Position numbers and translations under genes: made by a program. The notes under the pieces were generated by a model that was not told where the DNA came from, did not search any database, and worked only from the letters and a program-made list of their open reading frames with translations. A DNA stretch of 64,000 bases from Candidatus Vicinibacter affinis. GTDB taxonomy: Bacteria; Bacteroidota; Bacteroidia; Chitinophagales; Saprospiraceae. Where the stretch lies: the NCBI GenBank assembly GCA_016714365.1, contig JADJNH010000005.1, positions 636,501 through 700,500 on the forward strand. The letters run 5' to 3'. This document shows, in pieces, positions 55,911 through 64,000 of this stretch; positions within the stretch are counted from its first letter, which is position 1, and each line of letters begins with the position of its first letter.

Positions 55911-55977
55911 ACGGTAGATTTTCGTATGATCTGACATCCTGAATTGATTTTAGTGATAATTATCCAAAATCTACCGT
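55911..55977. repeat. 12-bp perfect inverted repeat upstream of pheS
   Basis: ACGGTAGATTTT (55911-55922) and AAAATCTACCGT (55966-55977) are exact complements with 43 bp between them. The element lies 36-102 bp upstream of the pheS ATG (minus strand), so it may be a leader hairpin, an operator, or the ends of a tiny element. No target-site duplication is seen. Confidence 0.6.
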
Positions 55978-56154
55978 GTGGATGTAAACTTGATCAGGCA
56001 ATTCTGTTTCAGATGGACCTTATCCAGTACCTGACCAGGGCAAAAGTCAAATCATCCTAAAATGCGTGAATTGAATGTTAAATTGTAGGTTTAATCACGG
56101 TTGTTAAGGAGAATTCACCTGAAATTTAAAAATGCCCTTATTTTTGATTTATTA

Positions 56155-57417
56155 ATGAAAGTCTCCAACCAAATTCAGTCTAAAGGGCTTCAACGTATAT
56201 TTTTCTTTGCAATGTGTATCTGTGTATGTGCATTGTCCTGGTCGATTTTTTTGATGAGCATATCCACAATTATTTTGGGTATAATAATTTTTTTTAAGGA
56301 AGATCACGAGGGAGTTGGTCTTATTAGCAAACTGGATTTTTTTAACATAACAAAAGAAATTTTTAAGGAGCCAATTCCTGGGTGGATAATTGTTTATTAT
56401 TTGAGTGTGGTAATTTCAGGATTTTGGTCAACTGATAAATTGCTTTGGTTAGACCAGTTGAGAATCCAATTACCAATTTTGGTATTTCCATTAGCCTTTA
56501 TTGCACATGGCAAACTGGCAAGGAAGGATATTGAATTAATTACATTTATTGGTATCATTAGTCTGTGGATTGTTTCCATTCAAGTACTTTGGAATTATCT
56601 GAATCATTACAGCGAAATGAACTTGGCCCTGCTTAAGGGAATTCCTATAGAAACGCCTATTTCACATGTGCGTTTTAGTTTAATTATTGCTTGCGCGATT
56701 CTATTATTGGTGGATAGACTTTTAAGTAAGACAAGTATCAAATATTCCGCAACCGATATTTTTATTATTTTTTTAATTCTATTTTTTTTCGTTCTAATCC
56801 ACGTGCTTAGTGTTAAATCAGGAATTTTGGGACTATACATTGGAATTATTGTATATCTTTTGGTTTTTGCATTCAAACGAAAGAAATATTCTATTCTGGT
56901 GATAGGATTAGGATTGACTATTGTTGTAGTTGGCATCCTTTTTTATTTAAGCCCCAGTCTACAAAATAAATATTATTATACTATATGGCAAATAGGCGAA
57001 TTTTCAAGGGGTAAGTGGTTATATTATTCAGATTTGGAGCGCTTGAAATCAATAGAAATGGGATGGGAAATGATCAAGTTACATCCAATTCTTGGGAGCG
57101 GAATTGGAGATATGCATTCAGTTACCGAAAAAACATATTTAGAACATCTTAATCATAGGCTCATTAAATATCCACACAATCAATTTATTTACAGTTGGGC
57201 ATTTTGTGGTATTTTCAGTATATTGAGTTTAGTCGGTATATTTTGGGCATCTTTTATTAGGAGAGGCTCTTTTAGAATTGAAATATCTGTCGCTGCCTTG
57301 GCAGTGATATGGAGTTCATTTTTATATGAGCATACTTTGGCATCACAAGCAGGAATTAGTTTGTTTTTAACCATTAGTCTTTTGGCTTGGTCTAGGCAGA
57401 AATCAAATACTATTTAG
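56155..57417 (+). CDS. O-antigen ligase-like (Wzy_C) membrane protein
   Basis: 420 residues from the ATG at 56155; a TTG at 56101 preceded by no clear ribosome site would add 18. About 12 membrane helices, with the Wzy_C large periplasmic loop near HPILGSGIGDMHSVTEKTYL, followed by KYPHNQFIYSWAFCGI. The conserved G-x-G and H-N are the usual landmarks. Such proteins ligate O-antigen or related polysaccharide to lipid A core or carrier in the periplasm. No polysaccharide cluster surrounds it. It starts an apparent two-gene unit with the EamA transporter 12 bp downstream. Confidence 0.82.
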   Translation: MKVSNQIQSKGLQRIFFFAMCICVCALSWSIFLMSISTIILGIIIFFKEDHEGVGLISKLDFFNITKEIFKEPIPGWIIVYYLSVVISGFWSTDKLLWLDQLRIQLPILVFPLAFIAHGKLARKDIELITFIGIISLWIVSIQVLWNYLNHYSEMNLALLKGIPIETPISHVRFSLIIACAILLLVDRLLSKTSIKYSATDIFIIFLILFFFVLIHVLSVKSGILGLYIGIIVYLLVFAFKRKKYSILVIGLGLTIVVVGILFYLSPSLQNKYYYTIWQIGEFSRGKWLYYSDLERLKSIEMGWEMIKLHPILGSGIGDMHSVTEKTYLEHLNHRLIKYPHNQFIYSWAFCGIFSILSLVGIFWASFIRRGSFRIEISVAALAVIWSSFLYEHTLASQAGISLFLTISLLAWSRQKSNTI

Positions 57418-57429
57418 AAATTGGAGCGG

Positions 57430-58305
57430 ATGCATAAGAATTTAAAGCTAGCTCATATATTGCTATTCCTGGTTGCATTTATTTATGGAGCTAACTATTC
57501 CATTGCAAAAATTGTATTGGATCCCGGGCTTATCGGAGCCAATGGATTTATACTTTTGAGAATATCGGTGGCTTCTGTACTATTTATCTTTTTCTTTGGG
57601 ATGCCGAAGAAAATTTTGAAGTCTGATCATGTCGAACTATTAATTTGTTCAATTACAGGTGTTTTGGCAAACCAACTCTTGTTTTTTAATGGCTTAGCCC
57701 TTACCAGTCCAATTCATGCGGCGCTGATTATGGTATGTACACCTTTGTTGGTTTTGATTTTGGGCTTTATAAATGGAAAGATTCTTAGTAAAACCAATTG
57801 GGTGGGTTGTATCATCGGATTTGTAGGAGCTGTGGGCTTAATATTGTCAGGCAATCCTAATGATTCACGCAGTGGCAATTGGGTTGGAGACCTACTTGTG
57901 TTAGCAAATGCAATTTCGTATGCATTTTATCTTACCAGAGTTCCAAAGTTGTTAGATAAGTATTCAGCTTTTGAAATTATGAAATGGATATTTCTGATTG
58001 CGTGCCTTTTGTGTCTGCCATTTGGAATCCGGGAATTGGAAATTGTGAATTGGGGTAACTTTTCAACGAATGAATGGATGGCTTTGGGATTTGTGTTAGT
58101 GTGTACTACATTTTTAGCCTACACCTTTAATGCCAAAGCTTTGGTTTTGAGTGATTCAAGTCTGGTTAGTAACTATATTTATTTACAGCCCCTACTTGCT
58201 GTAATTTTTGCACTTATAATGAAAAAAGGAGAATTAAATGTAGCCATCACCGGCAGTGGTTTGCTTATCATTGCCGGAGTTTTTCTTTCAGGAAGAAAAC
58301 TTTGA
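57430..58305 (+). CDS. EamA/DMT-family transporter
   Basis: 291 residues from the ATG at 57430. Ten predicted membrane helices in two five-helix EamA repeats, starting LAHILLFLVAFIYGANYSIAKIV and, for the second half, SYAFYLTRVPKLL. Members export amino acids, nucleotide derivatives or other small metabolites; substrate not predictable. Gly/Pro in YGANYSIAK and in FGMPKK are family-like. Twelve bases after the O-antigen ligase-like gene, probably co-transcribed. Confidence 0.87.
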   Translation: MHKNLKLAHILLFLVAFIYGANYSIAKIVLDPGLIGANGFILLRISVASVLFIFFFGMPKKILKSDHVELLICSITGVLANQLLFFNGLALTSPIHAALIMVCTPLLVLILGFINGKILSKTNWVGCIIGFVGAVGLILSGNPNDSRSGNWVGDLLVLANAISYAFYLTRVPKLLDKYSAFEIMKWIFLIACLLCLPFGIRELEIVNWGNFSTNEWMALGFVLVCTTFLAYTFNAKALVLSDSSLVSNYIYLQPLLAVIFALIMKKGELNVAITGSGLLIIAGVFLSGRKL

Positions 58306-58537
58306 TTTTTTTTCAAAAATTCTTTAATATTTACTTTGCAGTGAAAAATAAGGAGTTATGAATGTTTCAAAATAACATGCAAAATTTTCATCATTTATAT
58401 AATCTTGAGGACAAGAAAATTGAATATATAAAACTGATGAGGCATTCAACTGAGAAAATGTAGAATATTTTTTTTTATTAGACTAATCGGAAGAATTATA
58501 TACTTTTACGGAGTCATTATTAATCCCTGAGAAGATA

Positions 58538-59938
58538 GTGTCTAGGAAAACGAAGCAAAATCCAAAACTTTCAAAACTCATAGCTGAGTTTGAGGACTCT
58601 GTACAGAGTCTTTCACCAGATTTATGGGTTGAGAAATCCTACCACAAACTGATCTCTCATTACGAAGAGCAGGGATGGCCTGAAAGATCCTTACAAGTGG
58701 TTGATATTGCATTGAAGCAATACAAGTATCGAATTGAGTTTTATATTACAAAGGTTAGACTTTTAATGAGTTTAAGCCGATATGAGGAAGCTCTTGAAAT
58801 TGTAAATCAAGCTTATCATTTGTCGCCATATGATGTTGAAATTCCCTTACTTAAAGCAAAAGTGCTGACCATTCAGGGATATGAAGAAGAAGCGCTTCTT
58901 ATCATCGATGAGCTCAAATTAATCTTCCAAAAAACCGATCTGCAGGAAATTTTATTAATGGAAGCTTTTATTAATGAGTCAATGAAAGATTTTGAAAAAA
59001 TGTTCTATACGCTTAAGGAAGCGTTAACCATAAATCCTAATAATTCTAAAGCACTCCAACAAATTTGGGTAAGTGTAGAATTTTCTAAGAAATATGAAGA
59101 AAGTGTGGAGTTACACACTGAAATTATAGATAAAAATCCTTATTCTTATTTGGCCTGGTATAATCTGGGTCATGCTCACTCTTGTTTAGGAGAATATGAC
59201 AAGGCAATGGAAGCCCTTGAATATTCTTTTCTGATAAACAATAAGTTTGAACAAGGATATATGGATTGTGCGGAGTTGGCTTTGCAGATGGGTGCCTATG
59301 AAAAGGCATTCCAATGTTATTCAGAGGCCAATGAAATGTTTGGTCCGGATACTGAGCTTGTTGCTTTTATGGCTGAGTGTTTAATTAAACTTAATCGTTA
59401 TAAAGAAGCAAAAAATATTTTGCAGAAGACGATTAGCCAGGATCCTTTTAATGATGAAGTTTTTTATTACTTAGGAGAATGTTACCTTAAGGAGGAGAAT
59501 TGGGAATTTGCGCTGAAGTATTTCCTGGAGGCTTTAGAGATAGATGAATACCGGGAGGAGTATCATGCAGGTGCCGCGAAAGCTTACGAGAACCTTTCCA
59601 ACCTAAGAAAAGCAGAAATCCACTACAATAAAGCTGCACGATGTGGTCAAGAGCAAAGCCAGTACTGGGCGATGTATATAAAATTTCTACTTCAACAAAA
59701 TAATTTGACCAAGGCAGAAAAGGTACTGCTGAGAGCTGATAAGTATTCTGTTGGGGCTGATCTATGTTACTGTAAAATTGCACTCCAACTTTTGAGTGGA
59801 GATCGATCTGGCGCCATTGTTGGGTTGGAGGAAGTTTTGCAAGATGATGCAGCGGGCAGTGATTTACTGTTTGAATTGATACCATCGCTCAAAGAGGACC
59901 AAGAAATAAGAGGAATGATCCGTTATTTTGCCGTATAA
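58538..59938 (+). CDS. Tetratricopeptide-repeat protein (cytoplasmic)
   Basis: 466 residues starting at GTG (58538); the N-terminus (SRKTKQNPKLSKLIAEFED) has no signal sequence. It is a solenoid of TPR repeats of ~34 residues, many with the canonical W-LG-Y-A-F-A-P pattern: NPYSYLAWYNLGHAHSCLGE, DKAMEALEYSFLINNK, NDEVFYYLGECYLKEENWEF, EEYHAGAAKAYENL. Likely a scaffold for protein-protein contact. The C-terminal residues (LFELIPSLKEDQEIRGMI) form a last helix. Between non-TPR genes, so no functional context. Confidence 0.85.
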   Translation: MSRKTKQNPKLSKLIAEFEDSVQSLSPDLWVEKSYHKLISHYEEQGWPERSLQVVDIALKQYKYRIEFYITKVRLLMSLSRYEEALEIVNQAYHLSPYDVEIPLLKAKVLTIQGYEEEALLIIDELKLIFQKTDLQEILLMEAFINESMKDFEKMFYTLKEALTINPNNSKALQQIWVSVEFSKKYEESVELHTEIIDKNPYSYLAWYNLGHAHSCLGEYDKAMEALEYSFLINNKFEQGYMDCAELALQMGAYEKAFQCYSEANEMFGPDTELVAFMAECLIKLNRYKEAKNILQKTISQDPFNDEVFYYLGECYLKEENWEFALKYFLEALEIDEYREEYHAGAAKAYENLSNLRKAEIHYNKAARCGQEQSQYWAMYIKFLLQQNNLTKAEKVLLRADKYSVGADLCYCKIALQLLSGDRSGAIVGLEEVLQDDAAGSDLLFELIPSLKEDQEIRGMIRYFAV

Positions 59939-60154
59939 AAAATCTGACGACTTATTTAATTTTTTGATCATTTGGTTTAACCACAAGGATCGCCTAAACA
60001 ATTTTTGACATCCATAAAGTCGCATCTTTTTTTCTTTTGATGAGAATTCATAATGTGGCAGAGACAATGACTTGGCTGTGACAGCTTTTTTTTTGTTAAA
60101 GTACTTGTAGGCTCTTAAGGTTATTGATCAATTTTTTTTATTTGGGAAAGTTTT

Positions 60155-61048
60155 TTAATGAAGAAAATGAATCTTCATTTTTACATCTTCGATTGGTCTA
60201 TCTCCTTGAGCAGTTTGCACAGAGGCAATTTTGTCAATTACTTCGAGCCCTTCGATTACTTCACCAAAGACTGTATATTCTTGATCGAGAAAGGGGGTGC
60301 CACCATTTTCAAAATATATTTTCTTTTGTTGATCACTGTACTTAATCCCTTTTTGATCTTCTATTCTACTCAAAGTGGATTCAGATTGGATGTTTCCCTG
60401 GACAATATAAAATTGTGAGCCGGAAGATTTCTTTTCAGGATTTACAGAATCACCCGTGCGGGCTGCAGCCAAAGCACCTTTTTTATGAATGAAATTTTTA
60501 TTAAACTCCGAGGGTATAGTATATCCAGGACCTCCGCTACCTAATGGACTGCCGGGTGAGGCTGTCCGGGAATCAGGATCCCCACCCTGAATCATAAATC
60601 CCCCAATTACTCTGTGAAACAAAAGATCATCAAAATAACCTTCTTCCACTAATTTGGAAAAGTTGTCTCTGTGCAAAGGAGTTTCGTCATAAAGTTGGAC
60701 CAACATCGAGCCAAATTTTGTATCAATTCTTATGAGACATTTGTCCGGATGTTTTACTTCAATGATTGAGCTACTTTCTAAGATTTTTTTTCCGAAATTA
60801 ACTTTAAGAACAACTTTGTGTAATCCTGATTTTGTGAACTGGTGGATTGGGTCTTTATCAAAAGAAGTCTCCCCATCACCAAAATCCCATTCATACGACA
60901 ATGCTTTTGATGAGAGGTTAGTAAAATTTATTTTTTCCGGTATTTTAACAACAGTTTTGTTGCTGGTAAACTTGCTGAACTTTTTAGCACAAGATGAAAT
61001 GCCTAAAAGAACCGCAAAAGCAGTTGATATAATTAAAGTCCATCTCAT
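60155..61048 (-). CDS. PKD-domain cyclophilin-type peptidyl-prolyl isomerase, lipoprotein
   Basis: 297 residues. A lipoprotein leader ends GISSCAKK. A PKD domain follows (about 40-100: INFTNLSSKALSYEWDFGDG with the DFGDG hallmark), then a cyclophilin domain (about 105-297). Active-site residues are visible: FHRVIGGFMIQGGD (the Arg, Phe, Met and Gln of the catalytic core) and SGSQFYIVQGN. It catalyses proline cis-trans isomerisation, probably in the periplasm. The PKD domain may position it at the envelope. Five bases separate it from the next cyclophilin gene, a likely tandem duplication. Confidence 0.9.
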   Translation of the reverse strand: MRWTLIISTAFAVLLGISSCAKKFSKFTSNKTVVKIPEKINFTNLSSKALSYEWDFGDGETSFDKDPIHQFTKSGLHKVVLKVNFGKKILESSSIIEVKHPDKCLIRIDTKFGSMLVQLYDETPLHRDNFSKLVEEGYFDDLLFHRVIGGFMIQGGDPDSRTASPGSPLGSGGPGYTIPSEFNKNFIHKKGALAAARTGDSVNPEKKSSGSQFYIVQGNIQSESTLSRIEDQKGIKYSDQQKKIYFENGGTPFLDQEYTVFGEVIEGLEVIDKIASVQTAQGDRPIEDVKMKIHFLH

Positions 61049-61053
61049 GATAA

Positions 61054-61701
61054 CTAATCTACCAGTTTAATAGTCATTTTAATATCAGACTGTGGCCTGT
61101 TCATCTGATCACCTTGAACGGCTGCAATTTTATCAATTACTTCAATTCCTTCCACTACTTCTCCAAAAACAGTATAGTCGCCATCTAAAAACGGAGTTCC
61201 ACCCAAAGTTGCATATTTTTTTATGTCAGCTTCAGAGTAGTTCAATCCTTTTTGCATCGCCAGCATTTGTATTTGTGCAGGATCCATTGTTTGACCTTGT
61301 ACGAGGTAAAATTGTGATCCTGATGACTTTTTTTGAGGATTTACCTGATCGCCTTGTCTGGCTGCACACAACGCCCCCTTAAAATGAAATTTACCAATTT
61401 CTGCATCGATGGTATAACCAGGGCCACCTGAACCAAGAGGTTGACCAGGAGACGCATTTTTTGAATCCGGATCTCCTCCCTGTATCATAAAATTATTGAT
61501 TACTCTGTGAAAGAGAGTTCCGTCGTAAAACTTTTCCTGTACCAATTTAATGAAATTTGCTTTATGTTTTGGAGTAGAATCATAGAGCCTGACTTTCATG
61601 TTTCCATAGCTTGTTTCAATCAATGCAAAATTTCCTGATTTTTTGCTGGTGCAGGAAAATGCCAATGTTACTAGCAGTAGACCAAATAATATTTGTTTCA
61701 T
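61054..61701 (-). CDS. Cyclophilin-type peptidyl-prolyl isomerase, lipoprotein
   Basis: 215 residues. The leader MKQILFGLLLVTLAFSCTS has the lipobox Cys at about residue 17. The cyclophilin domain runs to the end with FHRVINNFMIQGGDPDS, SGSQFYLVQGQ and GDYTVFGEVVEGIEVIDKI. It lacks the PKD domain of its downstream neighbour, with which it shares order and motifs. Its start is preceded by a four-base overlap with a small hypothetical gene. Predicted envelope foldase. Confidence 0.92.
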   Translation of the reverse strand: MKQILFGLLLVTLAFSCTSKKSGNFALIETSYGNMKVRLYDSTPKHKANFIKLVQEKFYDGTLFHRVINNFMIQGGDPDSKNASPGQPLGSGGPGYTIDAEIGKFHFKGALCAARQGDQVNPQKKSSGSQFYLVQGQTMDPAQIQMLAMQKGLNYSEADIKKYATLGGTPFLDGDYTVFGEVVEGIEVIDKIAAVQGDQMNRPQSDIKMTIKLVD

Positions 61702-62072
61702 GATATTTTTTGATTAATGTATTCTGAATAATTGATTTGAAAATAATCAACGACCTTTCTTTTCAGGTATTGTTCCTGCTCCTTAACACCCTTTAGAGTA
61801 AAAGGTTTTATTAATTCATAATGTGGCCATCCATCCTGATCTAAGCCTTCAAAGGAGTAATAACCGTCTTGCGACAACAATCGACAAGAGGCAATGTGCA
61901 TCAAGTCTTGTTTTTCTTCTTTGGTAAACTTTTCAGTAATGGGTCTGCCAAATTCCTGAATTCCAATAAGAAAAAGAATAGCGTTAAGATCCGGCAATTC
62001 TTTTCGATTCAGACGGTCTTTAATAAAATGTCTAACTCTGAGCCATTCAAAGTCAAGTTCCCAATCTTCCAT
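61698..62072 (-). CDS. Conserved small protein of unknown function
   Basis: 124 residues, no signal peptide and few hydrophobic stretches, so cytoplasmic. It begins EDWELDFEWLRVRHFIKDRLN and has a middle TKEEKQDLMHIASCRLL and a C-terminal aromatic-rich region (DGYYSFEGLDQDGWPHYEL). I do not recognise a characterised family. The gene overlaps the downstream cyclophilin gene by four bases (ATGA), so it is translated with it and may belong to the same pathway, but the function is unknown. Confidence 0.7.
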   Translation of the reverse strand: MEDWELDFEWLRVRHFIKDRLNRKELPDLNAILFLIGIQEFGRPITEKFTKEEKQDLMHIASCRLLSQDGYYSFEGLDQDGWPHYELIKPFTLKGVKEQEQYLKRKVVDYFQINYSEYINQKIS

Positions 62073-62215
62073 AAGGCTGCAAAGTTATTCTATTAATGTC
62101 ATTGACAAAAGCTGGGACTGATTTTTTGATTTCGTAGATCCAGGCACAAACCTTTTAAATATATTAATCAAAATATGCAAACTTCCTAAGTTGTTGAAAT
62201 CAAGGACTAAAAACC

Positions 62216-63436
62216 TTATTCCTCTCTAAAAACGGCTTCGATTTCTTTAATTTTTGCAGTTGGCAGAAGAGAGGCCAGGAAAACAATAGAAAGTACTGTG
62301 AAGCTTACCAATAGGAAGTCTTCAGGCCGCAAAGCAATAGGGTATGCATCTATAATAAATTCATCAGGAACTCTGATCAAGGCGTAATTCATTTGCAGGA
62401 TGTAAAAAAGCATTGCCACGAAGAATCCCAGTATAAGTCCAATTAATCCGATACCCAGGCCAACCAACAAGAATATTTTCTTTATTTGGTGGTTGGTCAT
62501 CCCCAAAGATTTGAGTATCGAAATGTCCTTTCTTTTTTCCAAAACAATCATCCAGAGAGTGCCTACAATTGTAAAAGATACAAGAATGAGTGTAAGGCTA
62601 AACAGAAGGAAAAAGAGCCACTTTTCAAGATTCATAATTTTTAGAAAGGCTTCATCCTGTTTATATCTGTCTTTTACAATAAAATCAGAACCGCAAATCT
62701 GTTGGATTTTAGGGATTAGAGATTTTATATCAATTTGCGGATGAATCTTGATTTCTATTGCAGAAAGTAAATCTGGTGCGTTTATTAATTTTTGCAACAT
62801 GTCAAGATCTGCAAACAAATATTCATAATCGGCATCTTGATGCAACGAGAACACTGCGGTGGGTCTAAGAGCGTGTCGGCTAAATTGTTCTTGAGAAAAT
62901 TCATTTTTTACTTGATCTCCATTGGGAGTAAATACAAATAGGTCGGTCATCACATTTGATAGAGAAACCCCTAATTTATTAGCCAAGCCAAGTCCTATCC
63001 AAGTGAAGTTGGGTTCTGAAGAGAATTTAAGTTCTCCTTCAACCAGAGCAGAATCCAATAAGCTAACATGGACAAAATTAGAATCAACTCCTTTAATAAT
63101 TCCAAAATCCTGAGCTTTGTCATATTGGAGCATACATGTTTGGTCCAGTGTTTTTGCCAGATATTTTATTTCCGGAAGGGAGGCGATTTCATTAATATTT
63201 AATAGTTTTTCGTCGAAGGCTTTACCGGATGCACTGACGATCTTAATATCAGGATTATGTTTGCTAAATAGACCAGATAGCAGATTTTCAAAACCATTAA
63301 ATACTGAAAGGACTATGATCAGAGCTGCAGTTCCAACAGCAAGGCCCACAACCGAAATTCCAGTAATAAGATGTATTGCCTGAGAAGATTTTTTCTTAAT
63401 GAGATATTTTATTGCAATAAAGGTAGTAGGATTCAT
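62216..63436 (-). CDS. FtsX/LolCE-type ABC transporter permease
   Basis: 406 residues. The N-terminus has a helix (about 17-42, HLITGISVVGLAVGTAALIIVL) with the FNGFENL segment, then a large periplasmic MacB-core domain (about 45-270), then three C-terminal helices (WLFFLLFSLTLILV, LLVGLGIGLIGLILGFFVAM, LLVSFTVLSIVFLASLLPT). This is the LolC/LolE architecture, which extracts lipoproteins from the inner membrane with the LolD ATPase. SILKSLGMTNHQIKKIFL is a family motif. No lolD is adjacent. Its start overlaps the stop of the upstream serine hydrolase gene by four bases. Confidence 0.85.
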   Translation of the reverse strand: MNPTTFIAIKYLIKKKSSQAIHLITGISVVGLAVGTAALIIVLSVFNGFENLLSGLFSKHNPDIKIVSASGKAFDEKLLNINEIASLPEIKYLAKTLDQTCMLQYDKAQDFGIIKGVDSNFVHVSLLDSALVEGELKFSSEPNFTWIGLGLANKLGVSLSNVMTDLFVFTPNGDQVKNEFSQEQFSRHALRPTAVFSLHQDADYEYLFADLDMLQKLINAPDLLSAIEIKIHPQIDIKSLIPKIQQICGSDFIVKDRYKQDEAFLKIMNLEKWLFFLLFSLTLILVSFTIVGTLWMIVLEKRKDISILKSLGMTNHQIKKIFLLVGLGIGLIGLILGFFVAMLFYILQMNYALIRVPDEFIIDAYPIALRPEDFLLVSFTVLSIVFLASLLPTAKIKEIEAVFREE

Positions 63437-64000
63437 GAGCGTGTTTTGATGGCGTTATAAATGGCATCATGAATTTTTGAGCGATACCTGTTCCTATGGA
63501 GTAAGTTTATTTTACTGTTCGGAAAAGTTCTGTTTGATAAAAAAATATAGACCAGATTTTGATCAGGATCAGCCCAGGCGCAGGTTCCAGTAAATCCCTG
63601 GTGACCAAAAGTTCTGATCGACGAAAGTGTAGAGACATATGGGAATTCAAGATTGCTTGTATCTCTTAAATCAAAGCACAAACCTCTTCTGCCTAATTCT
63701 TCATCTCTTCCTGTGAATAGGCTAATTTGAGGTGCAGTAAAATACTCCCTTCCGCCATAATTGCCATTGTTCAAGAAACATTGCATAATTATCGCCACAT
63801 CTTTTGAATTGGCAAAGAGACCTGCATGTCCACTTACTCCACCTAGCAAAGCGGCCCCCATATCATGTACATAGCCATGGAGGGTCTGATGCCTAAAATA
63901 TGAATCTTCTTCGGAAGGAGCGATTTGTGGGATTGTGTAATTTTTATTCCTTGGATTGTACCTCATAAAATTTAAACCAAGTGGTTGGTAAAAACTTTTA
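63433..64000 (-). CDS. C-terminal part of a serine hydrolase (beta-lactamase-like), 5' end outside window
   Basis: The frame is open to the right edge of the window, so the N-terminal part is missing. The segment has the class C beta-lactamase/penicillin-binding pattern: DMGAALLGGVSGHAGLFANS, LNNGNYGGREYFT, and a C-terminal TFGHQGFTGT with HQG replacing the KTG triad. This type of sequence is common as the C-terminal half of a glycoside hydrolase family 3 / beta-lactamase fusion in Bacteroidota (recall), so the full gene may be ~1,000 codons. Likely role is peptidoglycan or sugar hydrolysis in the periplasm. Overlaps the LolC/E-like gene. Confidence 0.75.
   Translation of the reverse strand, partial: KSFYQPLGLNFMRYNPRNKNYTIPQIAPSEEDSYFRHQTLHGYVHDMGAALLGGVSGHAGLFANSKDVAIIMQCFLNNGNYGGREYFTAPQISLFTGRDEELGRRGLCFDLRDTSNLEFPYVSTLSSIRTFGHQGFTGTCAWADPDQNLVYIFLSNRTFPNSKINLLHRNRYRSKIHDAIYNAIKTRS

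Noticed and set aside
58350..58463. Very short ATG frames (up to 28 codons) between the EamA and TPR genes
   Set aside because: Too short, no recognisable sequence and no good promoter; likely chance.

Overview
The window looks like ordinary chromosome from a free-living member of the Bacteroidota, most likely a Saprospiria/Chitinophagia-type lineage (inference). The evidence is a type IX secretion (T9SS) C-terminal sorting domain and a PorV/PorQ-family protein, Bacteroidota-style promoters (TTTG, about 19 bp, TAnnTTTG), almost no Shine-Dalgarno sequences, menaquinone synthesis by the futalosine route (mqnC), many lipoproteins with short lipoboxes, and AT-rich DNA. I saw no tRNA, rRNA, CRISPR array, insertion sequence, prophage or attachment site. 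Gene density is high and nearly all genes are core or family-level recognisable.

Layout. 0-10 kb: end of a T9SS cargo-like protein, PorV/PorQ protein, greA-HIT, a class V aminotransferase, parE without parC, folB, and a large secreted M4 metallopeptidase. 10-17 kb: a GH73-type glucosaminidase, pdxA, then a leftward operon of an Ig-like lipoprotein, lptB and two small overlapping lipoprotein genes; gpmI lies to the right. 17-23 kb: a DUF4783-like protein, a divergent cyanophycin pair (cyanophycinase / cyanophycin synthetase), a haloperoxidase/PAP2-type lipoprotein and a MORN-repeat lipoprotein. 23-30 kb: rimP-nusA-infB facing mqnC and a purine nucleoside phosphorylase. 30-40 kb: TPR protein, PstS-like lipoprotein, membrane pyrophosphatase, an 0.88-kb AT-rich gap, a glycosyltransferase and an EF-G paralogue. 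40-50 kb: S41 protease, tsaB, two small ArsR-type regulators, lspA, mscS, a thioredoxin-like protein, frr, a YugP-type protease and serS. 50-64 kb: rho-rpmH-rnpA, a MltD-like transglycosylase, pheS-hisS, an O-antigen-ligase-like protein, an EamA transporter, a TPR protein, two cyclophilin lipoproteins, a LolC/E-like permease and the end of a serine hydrolase.

How the genes work together. Envelope construction is a theme: LptB for LPS export, LspA for lipoprotein maturation, a LolC/E-like permease, O-antigen ligase, glycosyltransferase, GH73 and SLT peptidoglycan enzymes, and T9SS cargo. Expression machinery is the other: GreA, NusA, Rho, RimP, IF-2, RRF, EF-G-like, L34, RNase P protein, SerRS, HisRS, PheRS alpha and TsaB. 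The cyanophycin pair suggests nitrogen storage as an Asp-Arg polymer.

The best non-coding signals are a terminator-like hairpin in the rimP-nusA-infB leader, operator-like repeats ahead of both ArsR genes, a terminator embedded in the lspA coding region, a 12-bp inverted repeat ahead of pheS, and a near-perfect promoter ahead of rpmH. I did not find a clearly new multi-gene system; the findings are individual leads.
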